The position numbers and the translations under genes are program-made. A DNA stretch of 64,000 nt from Niabella pedocola (GTDB taxonomy: Bacteria > Bacteroidota > Bacteroidia > Chitinophagales > Chitinophagaceae), in NCBI RefSeq assembly GCF_021044425.1, contig NZ_JAJNEC010000004.1, positions 434,001-498,000 on the forward strand. Direction: 5' to 3'. The notes under the pieces were generated by a model. It was not told where the DNA came from. It saw nothing but the letters and a program-made list of their open reading frames with translations, and ran no database searches. Below, piece after piece: positions 1 through 9,415 of the stretch (the stretch's first letter is position 1; every line of letters begins with the position of its first letter).

Positions 1-170
1 TCGATGGTTGTTTCAAAGTTTGCGGGGCTCAGTGCCGAAGCGCTATCGGTTCCGGCTACCGCGGCACTGTCGGTGCCTCCCTGCGCACCTTCCTTATTTT
101 CCGGGCTCTTGCAGGAAAGGATGCCTGCGGCCATTAACGAAAAGGTTACCATTTTAAGCGTTTGATTCAT
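1..170 (-). CDS. lipoprotein, N-terminal part; probable aldose 1-epimerase (cut by window edge)
   Basis: Only the first 56 codons are inside the window. They show a signal peptide ending in a lipobox (AGILSC, Cys20), a Ser/Asp/Ala-rich linker, and then PANFETTI. In Bacteroidota lipoprotein-type GalM proteins I recall a similar FETT-I/V-DGKK entry into the epimerase fold, so aldose 1-epimerase is my best guess, which also fits an arabinose-releasing locus (mutarotation of released sugar). The start follows the upstream GH127 gene by 51 nt on the same strand, so it is likely the last or a late gene of the operon. The catalytic part is not visible; another envelope lipoprotein remains possible. 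Confidence 0.5.
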   Translation of the reverse strand, partial: MNQTLKMVTFSLMAAGILSCKSPENKEGAQGGTDSAAVAGTDSASALSPANFETTI

Positions 171-221
171 GTGTATCATTTTCAATTTTGTTTTTGAATA
201 TTTAAATTTACAGATCCTTTT

Positions 222-2249
222 TTAAGGTACCACCGGAAATGCCACAACCCTTAAACGGGTAAATCCATACGGGATCAACGTAAGCGGTACTTCTTCTGCA
301 GCCACTGTTCCTTTGTAAATACCTTCCCGGTCAGATACCGGCTGATCGGCTACTTTTCCTTTATCGGCACGCCAGGCCGGTATTTGCTTACCGGTAACCG
401 TGATGGCAACCGGCGCCATGCCCTGTACCCATTTAAAATCCTTACCCAATGGTTGTTCTGTTACTTTTAATTCCGAAGGGCGTTCGATGCTCTTCTTTAA
501 TAATCCATAGTTCCAGGGATCTTTTGTCGTTAATGTTTCATAGGGACCTTCAGCCGCCTCGGTATCTGTAGCTATCTGTTCCTGCAATTTCAATGCATAT
601 ACCAGGGGGCCCCGTTCGATGGTTCTCGAATTGCGCCCCCAATTGCTCACTTGGATAGTCATGGGTAGTTTAAGCCGCACCACATCGCCGGTCTTCCAGG
701 TCCGGCGCAGGGTTACCAGCCCCTGGTGTACATCCGGCTGTTGCCGCCGGTTGTTGATCCAAAGTTCCGGCTGCTGACACCAGGATGGAATCCGCAGTAA
801 AAAAGGAAAAGATACAGCCGTTCCCGTCTTTACTTCAAACAGGATCTCATCGCTGAACGGATAGGTGGTTTTTTCGGTGATCGTTACAGACCGGGAGCCG
901 ACGGTAGTGGTTAATTCACTGGGCGCATACACCAACGCGGCAATCCCATCCTGTGCTGTTTTATGCCAGAGGTTACCGGCAAACTTGGGCCAGCCCTGGT
1001 GCATATTTGCCAGACAGCAACTGTACCCGCTGCGGGCACCAAATACGTTGTTCATCTGGCGGTCGAAGGGCAGTGAAAAATCATATACTCCCCGCTCCAC
1101 GGCCACCTGGTTGGCGATCTGGAAATATTGTTTGTTGTTAAAGTCGGCTGTGGTTTGCGGTGGAAACGCATTAAAGGTCATCCGCTCCAGGGCATCTGCA
1201 AACTTCAGGTCGCCGGTAATTGAAAGCGCTTCTTCCATAGAGAACATCGTTTCTACAATTGCGCATAACTCCGTACCCTGTGTAGGCAGGTTGCCGTGCA
1301 GGTCTTCATCGGCCGAAAAGATACCGTTGGGCAGGCCGTGCAACAGCATGATGTCTTTCCAGCCGGTGTTCAGTATATCAATATATTTTTTATTGCCGGT
1401 CCGTTCATAGTTGAGCGCCGGTTCTTTAATGGCCATCCCTACATTTACGCCATGACGGGTCATCCAGGCCTTGTTATTCTGAAATGCCGCCGCATGCATT
1501 ACCCAGTCGCGCCCGCCAAACATAGAACTCCATGGCAAGGACTGGTCCCGGATCAGCGCCGCCAATTGCAACAGGAACGGTTCTTTGGTAACCTGGTACA
1601 ACCATTGTGCAACCAGCATGTTTTCAGATCCGCGGGATACCGCCCACTCCGTCCACTTCGAAAGCGGCGCATTTTTTAATGCCGCTTCCTGGTAGCGGAA
1701 ATAACGCAGCATAAACGGCAGTACCCTTTTGTCCTTAGTGGCACTGTAGTATTGCTGCATTACTTTTAGCATAACCATTTTGGGCCACCAGTCTTCGCCT
1801 TTACCGGCTTCTTCGGGGGTGATCGCTTTTCCTGTTTCCCGCTCGTATGTTGTAAGCGGACCAAAATATCCGGAAGGCCGCTGATGTTCCAATGTCCAGT
1901 TAATGTACTTCAGCACCTTTGCTTTTAACAGCGGATCGTTCAGCAGGTAGGCCACCGGAACCGCACCGTCTAACCAATAAGGTGTTTCCTCCCACCCGTC
2001 GCCTTTTCCTCCCAGCCATCCATTATCCTTCTTTATCTTATCATGTGTTTCATCCAGATGCCCGGTCGAATTCGAGGCCACGGTTTTAAGCTGATCCAGC
2101 AGCCAGCCTGCGGGCTTTACGGCCCCGATATCAAAGGGCTGGTAGATACGCGGCACATACCGGATGCTTTCCGCCGGTGCCTGCTGCTGTGCCCGGACTG
2201 CCGGCGTTAAAAACAATAAAACAATACCGTAAAACGTATGTAAACGCAT
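222..2249 (-). CDS. GH127-type beta-L-arabinofuranosidase (DUF1680 family), secreted
   Basis: A 675-residue protein with a signal peptide (cleavage near VRAQ) and an (alpha/alpha)6-barrel family pattern. The zinc/catalytic signature of GH127 is present: TELC at about residues 326-329 (Glu327, Cys329) and the CC pair at 411-412, matching Glu338/Cys340/Cys417/Cys418 of Bifidobacterium HypBA1, where Cys417 is the nucleophile. Expected reaction: release of terminal beta-L-arabinofuranose; related families GH137, GH142 and GH146 share parts of this fold, so the linkage is not certain. An in-frame TTG lies two codons upstream, but the ATG at 2249 is the better start. It is 52 nt downstream of the GH43/BNR gene and 51 nt ahead of the probable epimerase, and is probably cotranscribed with both. 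Confidence 0.85.
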   Translation of the reverse strand: MRLHTFYGIVLLFLTPAVRAQQQAPAESIRYVPRIYQPFDIGAVKPAGWLLDQLKTVASNSTGHLDETHDKIKKDNGWLGGKGDGWEETPYWLDGAVPVAYLLNDPLLKAKVLKYINWTLEHQRPSGYFGPLTTYERETGKAITPEEAGKGEDWWPKMVMLKVMQQYYSATKDKRVLPFMLRYFRYQEAALKNAPLSKWTEWAVSRGSENMLVAQWLYQVTKEPFLLQLAALIRDQSLPWSSMFGGRDWVMHAAAFQNNKAWMTRHGVNVGMAIKEPALNYERTGNKKYIDILNTGWKDIMLLHGLPNGIFSADEDLHGNLPTQGTELCAIVETMFSMEEALSITGDLKFADALERMTFNAFPPQTTADFNNKQYFQIANQVAVERGVYDFSLPFDRQMNNVFGARSGYSCCLANMHQGWPKFAGNLWHKTAQDGIAALVYAPSELTTTVGSRSVTITEKTTYPFSDEILFEVKTGTAVSFPFLLRIPSWCQQPELWINNRRQQPDVHQGLVTLRRTWKTGDVVRLKLPMTIQVSNWGRNSRTIERGPLVYALKLQEQIATDTEAAEGPYETLTTKDPWNYGLLKKSIERPSELKVTEQPLGKDFKWVQGMAPVAITVTGKQIPAWRADKGKVADQPVSDREGIYKGTVAAEEVPLTLIPYGFTRLRVVAFPVVP

Positions 2250-2301
2250 GCGCAATCATTAATAAAGGTTAAATATACAATAAATCAATCCCCCGGAAGC
2301 G

Positions 2302-4344
2302 TTACAAATTACCGCTTTTCCCGATGCTGCCAAACCGGATCTTTATATCGTGGCCTCCGCCGGCTCTTTTCCTTGATGTTACGATACCGACCGTATGTGC
2401 ATCAAACTGATACATACTTTGCCACAACGTTTGCGTCCAGTCGGTTTGAAAAGGTACCGGATGCGTCCAGGGCATAGGCTGTTTTTTCCAGCTGCGGCCA
2501 TTGTCGCTGCTCACCGTTACAACGCCCAGGTTAGAGGCAAGGAGCAGGCTCCCATCCGTAAGCGCCAATATATACGGCGCGGCCTTTTGTTCGGGCGCTT
2601 TGGTTCCCAGTCCTTCATCCCAGCGGAGACCATCGGCACTTGTTTTATAATAGATGCCGCAATCCTCCGGGCCACAAACTTCGTATACAGCCATGTAGTT
2701 TCCATTTTGCATCCGGTCTACAACCGGCATACCGGGCCTCGATTGCGGATGGCCGGGTGTATGCGCTACCCATATTTCCATTCCCCAGGTTTTGCCATAA
2801 TCTTCTGATACTTTTTGTGCAATGATCTGGCTATAAGACGGAGACTCCGTAACATGTTTTTCGCTGGCATACATCACCGCCAGCCGGCCGTCTTTTAAAA
2901 AATAAAAATGAGGTTCGTAAATGCCTTTATCCGGTTTTCCCAATGCACCCGGGGCGCCTTCGTTGGTATCAATGATGCTTAGCAGCTGCCAGCTTTTTCC
3001 ATTATCACGGCTCTTGTATACGGGCAACCGGTATGACTCCTGCCAGCGCACGGAACGGCCTGCCAGCAACACCGCTCCGTCCGGCAAGCGGATCATCTGC
3101 GCATTGTCCAGATCCCTTCCCGGGTCCGTGATCCAGCCGACCGGCTTCCAGGTTTTTCCCCGGTTACGGCTTTCTGCAATTTCCAGTTCCAGTCCTCCCC
3201 GGGGATCATTGCGGTAGCCTTTATTGCGCAATACCGTGTAGGCCGCCAGCCAGCGGCCTTTTTCAAGCTGTAACAACCTGGGGTATTGTGCTCCATAGTT
3301 GGGCAACTCCTCCCCCGATGCATTTTTCCGGTAGCCGGTACTAACGGTTACACTATCCGTCCATCGTATTGAAACAGTGGGAACGCGCTGTTTTACTACC
3401 ACGGGCCATCCGTTCCGGTATTCAATCCGGTCGATATACATGATCCGCCCATACCGCTTTTGATCAAATGCATCTTTTGGTATTGCATGGTAGGCGATCC
3501 ATTTTTTTCCGTTCCGGTCTTTGATGATTGAGTTATGACCGGGCGCAATGATATCGTCTTCGCTTTTAAGGATCACACTGCTTTTGTTGGCAGCCACCGT
3601 TCCCAGGCGTGTATACGGGCCCTGAATATTCCTGGAGCGGGCCACCATTACCGCATAATGCGCATTTACGCCACAGCAATTATCCCCGGAATAATACAGG
3701 TAATAGTAACCGTCATTATAATCGATCCAGGCACCTTCCACCAGTCTTCCATAATCTTTGTCGGCCCCTGCCTGTATCAAAGCACGGTCGGCGGATCCTT
3801 TTGCAAAGGCCGTCATCGATGGATCCATTTCGCGGATCCGCAACGGCTGAAAGCCCGATCCCCAAACCATGTAAAATTTTCCGGATCGCGGATCCCGGAT
3901 CACCATCGGGTCGATCGCCTCAAATTCGGGACGCACGATCAACGGTGTTCCCGAATCTTTAAAAGGACCCTCCGGCCGGTCGGCAAAGGCCACACCAATC
4001 GCCTTGCCCGCAGCGGTGTCCACGGTTTCTGCGGAATAAAACAGTACATATTTCTTCAGGCGTTCGTTATACAATACATGCGGCGCCCAGAAGTCCTTAT
4101 AGCCCCATACCGGTTTTTCCGGTAATGCATCCCCGATGATCTTCCAGTTTTCCAGGTTTTCGGAAACCGCCACCTGTATATGAAAGAATTTTCCTGCCGG
4201 ACCAGAGTTGGTTGCATACGCATAATACTTTCCATCGGCAGCAATCACCGTGGGATCCGGGAAGTCTGTATGAATCACCGCCCGGCGTTGGGCACCGGCC
4301 TGCAGCCAACACACCACCACCAGGAAACAAAGTACTTTTTTCAT
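2302..4344 (-). CDS. GH43 glycosidase fused to a BNR/sialidase-like propeller
   Basis: A 680-residue exported protein with two beta-propellers. Residues 1-18 are a signal peptide. Residues about 22-330 are a GH43 five-bladed propeller with the three family acids in context: Asp30 (FPDP), Asp145 (AIDPMV) and Glu203 (VEGAW). Residues about 355-680 carry repeated Asp-box-like motifs (SRNRGKTW, SRDNGKSW, SEDYGKTW, SSDNGRSW) of a BNR/sialidase-type propeller as in GH33/GH93 proteins. GH93 is exo-alpha-1,5-L-arabinanase, so the second half could be another arabinan-active module, but I cannot confirm its active site. The ATG at 4344 sits one base after the stop of the upstream GH43 gene, which argues against longer starts inside that gene. 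Operon member. Confidence 0.82.
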   Translation of the reverse strand: MKKVLCFLVVVCWLQAGAQRRAVIHTDFPDPTVIAADGKYYAYATNSGPAGKFFHIQVAVSENLENWKIIGDALPEKPVWGYKDFWAPHVLYNERLKKYVLFYSAETVDTAAGKAIGVAFADRPEGPFKDSGTPLIVRPEFEAIDPMVIRDPRSGKFYMVWGSGFQPLRIREMDPSMTAFAKGSADRALIQAGADKDYGRLVEGAWIDYNDGYYYLYYSGDNCCGVNAHYAVMVARSRNIQGPYTRLGTVAANKSSVILKSEDDIIAPGHNSIIKDRNGKKWIAYHAIPKDAFDQKRYGRIMYIDRIEYRNGWPVVVKQRVPTVSIRWTDSVTVSTGYRKNASGEELPNYGAQYPRLLQLEKGRWLAAYTVLRNKGYRNDPRGGLELEIAESRNRGKTWKPVGWITDPGRDLDNAQMIRLPDGAVLLAGRSVRWQESYRLPVYKSRDNGKSWQLLSIIDTNEGAPGALGKPDKGIYEPHFYFLKDGRLAVMYASEKHVTESPSYSQIIAQKVSEDYGKTWGMEIWVAHTPGHPQSRPGMPVVDRMQNGNYMAVYEVCGPEDCGIYYKTSADGLRWDEGLGTKAPEQKAAPYILALTDGSLLLASNLGVVTVSSDNGRSWKKQPMPWTHPVPFQTDWTQTLWQSMYQFDAHTVGIVTSRKRAGGGHDIKIRFGSIGKSGNL

Positions 4345-4345
4345 A

Positions 4346-5395
4346 TTATTTCTTTTTCGAGGGCTCCGGTAACGAATTGCTTGTTGGCAATGGACGGCCG
4401 AAATCCGGTGTACCATCTTTACGCCAGGTAAAGCGTTGTGCCCGCGGAGAGCGGTGTCCGCCGCATCCCTGCCCGGGTTGCGGGTTGGCATGATACAGGA
4501 TCCAGTCTTCCTTACCATCCGGCGATTTGAAGAATGAGTTATGCCCCGCAGCATACACGCCATTTTCTGGAGCGGCTTTAAATACGGGCTCAGGACTCTT
4601 TACCCAATGGTTCCGGTCGAGAAGATTTTTATTATTTGTAAGGGTTAACATACCCAGCGTATAATTTTCCGTCCAGCAGCCGCTTGCCGAATACACAATA
4701 AAAATACGGTCGTTACGGATCAGGAATTGCGGTCCCTCATTTACATACACATGATCGGGTGTTTCGCCCCTCAGGTATCCGTATTTTTCCCATTTGTGTT
4801 CGGGTTCCGAGATCAGCACCCGCTCGCCTTCTATCGTCCAGGGGTTGCTCATTTTTGCGATATAAATATTCTGCTGGCCATTGGTATCACCCGCCCATCC
4901 GGACCAGATCATGTACAGCTGCCCCTTATATTCAAATACATCTCCGTCAATGGCCCATTTATCTGTGGGATCCGCCACTTTCCCTTTAAACACCCATTCC
5001 CCCTGCATAGGATCAGCAGCACTGTTTTCGAGCACATACATCCGGTGGTTGTGATTGTTGCCGTCATCGGCCGCAAAGTACATATACCATTTGCCGCGCA
5101 GGAACAGGATCTCCGGCGCCCACAGCTCTTTTGAATACCGGGTATTGCGCGGGGGTGTCCAGATGATCTTTTGCTCCGCATTTTTCAGATCGGAAAGATT
5201 CCTGGTCTTCCATAACACCAACCGGTTCTGTGCGGTGTGGGTATAGTAGTAATAGCCATCTTTATAAAAGCTATAAGGATCGGCCCCGGAAGGTAACAAG
5301 GGATTGGTAAACGTGTGTACAGCGGTAGTGGTTCTGGAACCGGTACACCCGGCCATCATTACCACAAAAAAGAAAAAAGAAAGAATTCGGTTCAT
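4346..5395 (-). CDS. GH43 family lipoprotein, probable alpha-L-arabinofuranosidase
   Basis: A 349-residue lipoprotein (MMAGC, Cys17), therefore probably anchored in the periplasm or at the cell surface. The GH43 triad is visible: Asp39 in the SGADPY motif, Asp150 in the WAIDGD motif and Glu220 in VNEGP. The N-terminal NPLLPSGADP stretch resembles exo-acting arabinofuranosidases of GH43 (subfamily-26-like, from memory). C-terminal HNSFF and the Gly/Arg-rich GCGGHR loop also fit GH43. The start ATG overlaps the preceding stop by one base (TAATG on the minus strand), and the following GH43/BNR gene starts one base after its stop, so the three GH43 genes are almost certainly translationally coupled. 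Confidence 0.85.
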   Translation of the reverse strand: MNRILSFFFFVVMMAGCTGSRTTTAVHTFTNPLLPSGADPYSFYKDGYYYYTHTAQNRLVLWKTRNLSDLKNAEQKIIWTPPRNTRYSKELWAPEILFLRGKWYMYFAADDGNNHNHRMYVLENSAADPMQGEWVFKGKVADPTDKWAIDGDVFEYKGQLYMIWSGWAGDTNGQQNIYIAKMSNPWTIEGERVLISEPEHKWEKYGYLRGETPDHVYVNEGPQFLIRNDRIFIVYSASGCWTENYTLGMLTLTNNKNLLDRNHWVKSPEPVFKAAPENGVYAAGHNSFFKSPDGKEDWILYHANPQPGQGCGGHRSPRAQRFTWRKDGTPDFGRPLPTSNSLPEPSKKK

Positions 5396-6342
5396 TATTG
5401 AAGATTTAAAAATCGGAATGTTTCTGGATCAGCGGCGATGGTTCCATTGTTATTGCGGGGCAGTACCACCTGTATGATCGCTGTTTTACGGGGGCCTACC
5501 CGCGTTGCGGAGAAATGCGTATGCAATACATATTGCCAGTTGCCTTTTTTATCTTTAAAAAGGTCGCCATGCCCGGAGCCATTAAACCCTGTATTTTTTT
5601 TTGAGATGATCGGATTGCCATCCTCCTTCTTCCAGGGACCTGCCGGAGCCGTGCTTGTTGCCACTCCGATTGCATAGTCCGGATTCCGGAAGTCGTTTGC
5701 CGAGTAAAGCATATAATAGCGCTTCCCTTTTTTAAAAACAGTAGGACCTTCTGTAACCCCCCATTTTGCAGCCGCCGTATTTTCCCAGGGCTCTGCGGCG
5801 TGCACACATTCCCTGGCGGTGGCCTCCTTTATGTGCTGCAACGTTGCATCCATTTCCGCAACAAAGATCCGGTTACCCTCCTGCAACCGTACATGGTACA
5901 GGTATATATGGCCGTTATCAAAAAATACAAAGGGGTCGATCATCCGTACCGGCGCGTCCAGAGGTTTTACTTCCTTTTGCTTAAAGGGCCCCAGCGGATG
6001 ATCAGCTACCGCAATGGCGATATGTTCATTTGCCGTATAGGCCATATAAAAATGGCCGTTATAGGCAAATACCTGGGGCGCCCAAAATCCCCTGGTGCCA
6101 AACGCCTCACCGGGTGTAAGTACCTGGCCGGCGGCCTTCCAGGTACGCAGGTCCGTGGACGTATAGGCTGTAAAGCCTTTATCGGCATTATGCCCGTTGG
6201 TGCCATAGAGGTAGTATACCCCTTTATGATAAAAGATCGTGGGGTCCGCCACCAGCGGGTTGGGGGCCTCCGGTGCCTGACCGGCAGCATCAAAGCGCAG
6301 CACCGTCAGGCAGATCAGAAAACTTAAAAAATAGGAATACAC
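5395..6342 (-). CDS. GH43 family glycosidase, secreted
   Basis: A 315-residue single-domain GH43 protein with an N-terminal hydrophobic signal (cleavage near AAGQA). Catalytic acids: Asp33 (VADPT), Asp136 (MIDPF) and Glu198 (TEGPT). Repeated FWAP, YMAYTA and YYMLYSAND blades are typical of arabinanases, arabinofuranosidases and xylosidases of this family; context favours arabinan. The only start in frame at the right place is GTG at 6342; no ATG lies close by. It is first of the coupled GH43 trio and is separated from the GH5-like gene by 162 nt that hold a perfect 20-bp hairpin, so it may have an mRNA level different from the SusC/SusD genes. Confidence 0.84.
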   Translation of the reverse strand: MYSYFLSFLICLTVLRFDAAGQAPEAPNPLVADPTIFYHKGVYYLYGTNGHNADKGFTAYTSTDLRTWKAAGQVLTPGEAFGTRGFWAPQVFAYNGHFYMAYTANEHIAIAVADHPLGPFKQKEVKPLDAPVRMIDPFVFFDNGHIYLYHVRLQEGNRIFVAEMDATLQHIKEATARECVHAAEPWENTAAAKWGVTEGPTVFKKGKRYYMLYSANDFRNPDYAIGVATSTAPAGPWKKEDGNPIISKKNTGFNGSGHGDLFKDKKGNWQYVLHTHFSATRVGPRKTAIIQVVLPRNNNGTIAADPETFRFLNLQ

Positions 6343-6420
6343 TTGTTACGGGTTTGATGGTTCAAAATACGAAAACGGCAGCTTCCAAAAAACAGGTTTT
6401 TATGGCGATTGCCTCAAGGC

Positions 6421-6474
6421 CCCGTGACCGGATCCCCGTTCATGACAACACATAAACGGGGATCCGGTCACGGG
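6421..6474 (-). terminator. perfect 20-bp inverted repeat between GH5-like and GH43 genes
   Basis: Arms 6421-6440 and 6455-6474 are perfectly complementary over 20 bp (CCCGTGACCGG... pairs with ...CCGGTCACGGG), with a 14-nt loop. It lies 31 nt after the stop of the GH5-like gene and about 80 nt before the next operon gene. No U-tract follows it on the minus strand, so it is not a textbook intrinsic terminator. It could be a partial terminator, an RNA-processing or stability hairpin that sets SusC/D versus enzyme mRNA levels, or a small mobile palindrome. Seen directly in sequence; function inferred. Confidence 0.5.
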
Positions 6475-6504
6475 AATAACCACTCGGTTTTTTATCGTAT
6501 CGCG

Positions 6505-7680
6505 CTATTGCTTTCCGGTCATTGATTTTATAAAGGCTACTTCCTCCTGTTTATAAGGCGTACCATCTTTCCGGAAAATATCATGGAACCACAGCGGCGG
6601 TTCACCGGTATAGGTTTTTGTCCAGCTATCCCATGGATAAATGGTTTGCGATTTACCGTCTACAAATCCCCAGTTGATCATGGCTACCTTATACTCCTTA
6701 CCAATAGGCAACGAGCTCTGGAACGTACTCTTGTTGGGGCGCGCCATATACTCGGTGCACCACATGGGTTTATTGTATCTTTTCAGCTGGTTGATTTTTT
6801 TACGAAGCGTAACCGAATCATCATAGCAATGAAAAGAAACGATATCTGATTCCTCAAGTTGCAGCCGCTCAAGAGGCTTCAGCGTACTGTCGGCCTCCCA
6901 GTTGCCGGCCCAAACACCGGAAGTAAGGGGCTGCGAAGGATTGGCGCTACGGGCCCATTCAAAGGTCTTTTTCAGCAATGGCAGTACTAACGCTACTTTA
7001 TTGGGGATCTCTACTTTTTCATAGGATGCGCCGGTCATATTGTCTGGTTCGTTCCAAACATCCCAGGCAATGATCCGCTGATCATTAGCAAATTTACCTA
7101 CGATGGATTTCACGTATTGTTCCAGTGCCGGATATTGGGTAGAATCTTTCAGCACCGCCTGACCCGGACTTTGCATCCATCCGGAGTTATGGGTAAAAGG
7201 CTTGGGATCTCTTTGTTTACCGGCTTTTGGAAAGGGATCCCAGCAGGAATCGAAAATCGTAAACAGTATTTTTATTTTATGACGGTCGGCAATTTCAAGA
7301 AATTTGTTGATCCGGTCATAAAACCCCTGTTCATCATTTTTAAACACCAGGTCGTGCAGGTACACCCGCATCACGTTCATACCTATGGAAGCGGCCAGGC
7401 CCAGCTCCTTATCGATGGTGGCCGTGTCGAATGTTTCAGCCTGCCACATCTCCAGCTGGTTAATAGCCGTACTGGGTAAGAAATTGGCGCCTACATACCA
7501 GGGCTGTGTAGCATACCAATCGTTGGCCTGCTGTGCGCTCCATATGGCTCTGGCAGCAACCGGTTCTTCACTTTCATCGCCGCCTCCGGCTTCCGGATTG
7601 TTACAGGAAGCGAACAGCAGGGCTGCGGCCACCCATACCATTGTTTTTTTCATCACGTGTCTGAGATTCAACTTTTTCAT
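6505..7680 (-). CDS. GH5-like (clan GH-A) glycoside hydrolase lipoprotein
   Basis: A 391-residue lipoprotein (LLFASC, Cys26) with a TIM-barrel glycosidase pattern: acid/base Glu211 in WDVWNEPDN after strand 4, nucleophile candidate Glu310 in MWCTEY after strand 7, and FHCYDD (284-288) before it. Such Bacteroidota proteins are commonly labelled cellulase or 1,4-beta-xylanase, but the true substrate is unknown; here it may open side chains of an arabinose-rich glycan. A second in-frame ATG at 7653 gives a shorter signal peptide and is an alternative start. It follows SusD by 145 nt, the usual place in such loci for a surface glycan-binding protein or endo-enzyme; no separate SusE/F-like gene is present. 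Confidence 0.78.
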   Translation of the reverse strand: MKKLNLRHVMKKTMVWVAAALLFASCNNPEAGGGDESEEPVAARAIWSAQQANDWYATQPWYVGANFLPSTAINQLEMWQAETFDTATIDKELGLAASIGMNVMRVYLHDLVFKNDEQGFYDRINKFLEIADRHKIKILFTIFDSCWDPFPKAGKQRDPKPFTHNSGWMQSPGQAVLKDSTQYPALEQYVKSIVGKFANDQRIIAWDVWNEPDNMTGASYEKVEIPNKVALVLPLLKKTFEWARSANPSQPLTSGVWAGNWEADSTLKPLERLQLEESDIVSFHCYDDSVTLRKKINQLKRYNKPMWCTEYMARPNKSTFQSSLPIGKEYKVAMINWGFVDGKSQTIYPWDSWTKTYTGEPPLWFHDIFRKDGTPYKQEEVAFIKSMTGKQ

Positions 7681-7825
7681 AATGCACTATGGTTTTATAT
7701 AATTGTTTTATTGCTGAAGCACCTATTCATTTTCCGATGGACTACCGTACTGCCCCAAATTTCTGGAATTGTTCCCGGATCAACGGCAGGACTACAGACG
7801 TTCTTTTCAACAGTTCCTGCGTTCA

Positions 7826-9352
7826 TCAATAGCCGGCATTCTGTTTCAGGTTGGGATTATTCAACACTTCTGTTTGCGGTATCGGCAGGCGTATATGTTT
7901 ACCCACAGTAAAGTTTTTAAAATCCGGATCCCGCTGTGCTACCACATCCACCTTCTGCTGTGATTCCAGATCGCCCCAGCGTTTCAGATCAGCCCAGCGT
8001 ACGCTTTCGCCGCAAAGCTCCAGGGCGCGCTCCATCTTTAACCGGTCGCGAAAATTATCTTTACTTAAAACAGCAGCAGGGTACGCCGTAGCCAGTGGCG
8101 CCATTTTTGACCGGGCTCTCACCTGGTCTACATAGGGCACCGCGGCAACTGTTTGCCCCAGTTCATTCAACACTTCGGCGTACATCAATAAAATATCTGC
8201 ATAACGTACCAGCCGGTTATTCACCTCTGAATAATAATCCTCATTATTCCGATAATAATCTCTCGAATATTTTTTAAACCAGGCCTCATCGGCTCCCCAT
8301 TCCCAGCTGCGGCCGTATATCTTATCACCGAAATCTTTTTCCTGGTCCGGATAAAACAGCGAATAACGGAGCCGCGGATCGATCTGGTTATCGGTTGTTT
8401 TCTCCTTTTTAAACTCCTGTACCAGCCAGAAACGGGCCTGTCCATCGGACCAGCCGATACCTCTTGGAGCAAAGAACTGGGTACGATTGCTTCCCATATT
8501 GGCATTTACACCATCGCCTTCCCCGGTCTTGTTAGCATCAGAAAACTGGATCTCAAATATCGACTCTGCGTTATTTTCCTGTGTTGCCCGGAAGTTCTCT
8601 TTAAAGTCCACCATCTGGTACAAACCCTTTCCTTCACCTGTAAAGAAATAATCCAGGGCGGTTTTTGCCTCAGCCCACTTATGTTGCTGCATATACATCC
8701 GCGCCAGGTAAGCATTTACCGCTCCTTTGGTAGGACGCCCCACATTCGGATTATCCCAGGTTACCGGAAGGTCCGGCAAAGCCTCATTAAGATCTCTTTC
8801 AACCTGTGTCCACACATCGGCTAATGTACCGGCAGGTGGTGTATATCCCGGATCATCCAGATGCGGATCGGTTATTACAGGCATATTTTCCCAAAGCAAT
8901 GCACCATAAAAATAATAAAAGGCTCTAAAAAATTTTGCCTGAGCCAGAATCGCGGCCTTTTTCTTTTCATCCGCGAAAGGGATATCTGGAACAAATTTCA
9001 ATACCTGGTTGGCACGGAAGATGGCCTTGTATGTATCTTTCCAGGTGTTCCCGTTGCCTTCAAAAAAATTATAATTAACATAGTTAAAACGCGTCCAGTC
9101 TGCCAGCTCCACCCAGGGGCTTTTACTCATGCCCTCGTCTGAGGTCAGATCCAGCCTGAAATAGATCCAGCGGTTCCAGCCGCCGTTCTGGTAGAACATG
9201 GCATAAATCGCATTCACACCTTTCTGGGCGTCGTCTTCGGTTTTCCAGAATTGGGAAACCGGCATTGCATTCGGGTTTAACTGATCCAACACTGATTTAC
9301 TACAGGAGGTCAGTGACAGCACAATCAGTATAACTAATAAGCTCTTTTTCAT
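7826..9352 (-). CDS. susD: SusD/RagB family glycan-binding lipoprotein
   Basis: A 508-residue outer-membrane lipoprotein (SLTSC, Cys17) with the SusD pattern: N-terminal FWKTEDDAQKGVNAIY helix, TPR-like middle (VNAYLARMYMQQHKWAEA) and the C-terminal LVRYADILLMYAEVLNE, MERALELCGE and RWADLKRWGD blocks. It should act as the lid of the SusC pore, binding oligosaccharide at the cell surface. SusC lies 63 nt upstream on the same strand and the hydrolase genes follow, so its ligand is probably the arabinan-type glycan these enzymes attack. Length is usual for the family and no truncation is seen. Confidence 0.96.
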   Translation of the reverse strand: MKKSLLVILIVLSLTSCSKSVLDQLNPNAMPVSQFWKTEDDAQKGVNAIYAMFYQNGGWNRWIYFRLDLTSDEGMSKSPWVELADWTRFNYVNYNFFEGNGNTWKDTYKAIFRANQVLKFVPDIPFADEKKKAAILAQAKFFRAFYYFYGALLWENMPVITDPHLDDPGYTPPAGTLADVWTQVERDLNEALPDLPVTWDNPNVGRPTKGAVNAYLARMYMQQHKWAEAKTALDYFFTGEGKGLYQMVDFKENFRATQENNAESIFEIQFSDANKTGEGDGVNANMGSNRTQFFAPRGIGWSDGQARFWLVQEFKKEKTTDNQIDPRLRYSLFYPDQEKDFGDKIYGRSWEWGADEAWFKKYSRDYYRNNEDYYSEVNNRLVRYADILLMYAEVLNELGQTVAAVPYVDQVRARSKMAPLATAYPAAVLSKDNFRDRLKMERALELCGESVRWADLKRWGDLESQQKVDVVAQRDPDFKNFTVGKHIRLPIPQTEVLNNPNLKQNAGY

Positions 9353-9415
9353 CGGAATATTTTTTTGTAGTTACCGGTCTTTTATATACCGGAATAGTAC
9401 TTAACTCAGATTGTC

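Noticed and set aside
865..1410. 181-codon plus-strand frame inside the GH127 gene
   Set aside because: Covers the zinc/catalytic region of GH127 in antisense; Cys/Ser-rich product without family features.
4180..4563. Longer N-terminus for the GH43/BNR gene (from 4563)
   Set aside because: It would run 200 nt into the upstream GH43 gene and bury the signal peptide; the ATG at 4344 is coupled to the preceding stop.
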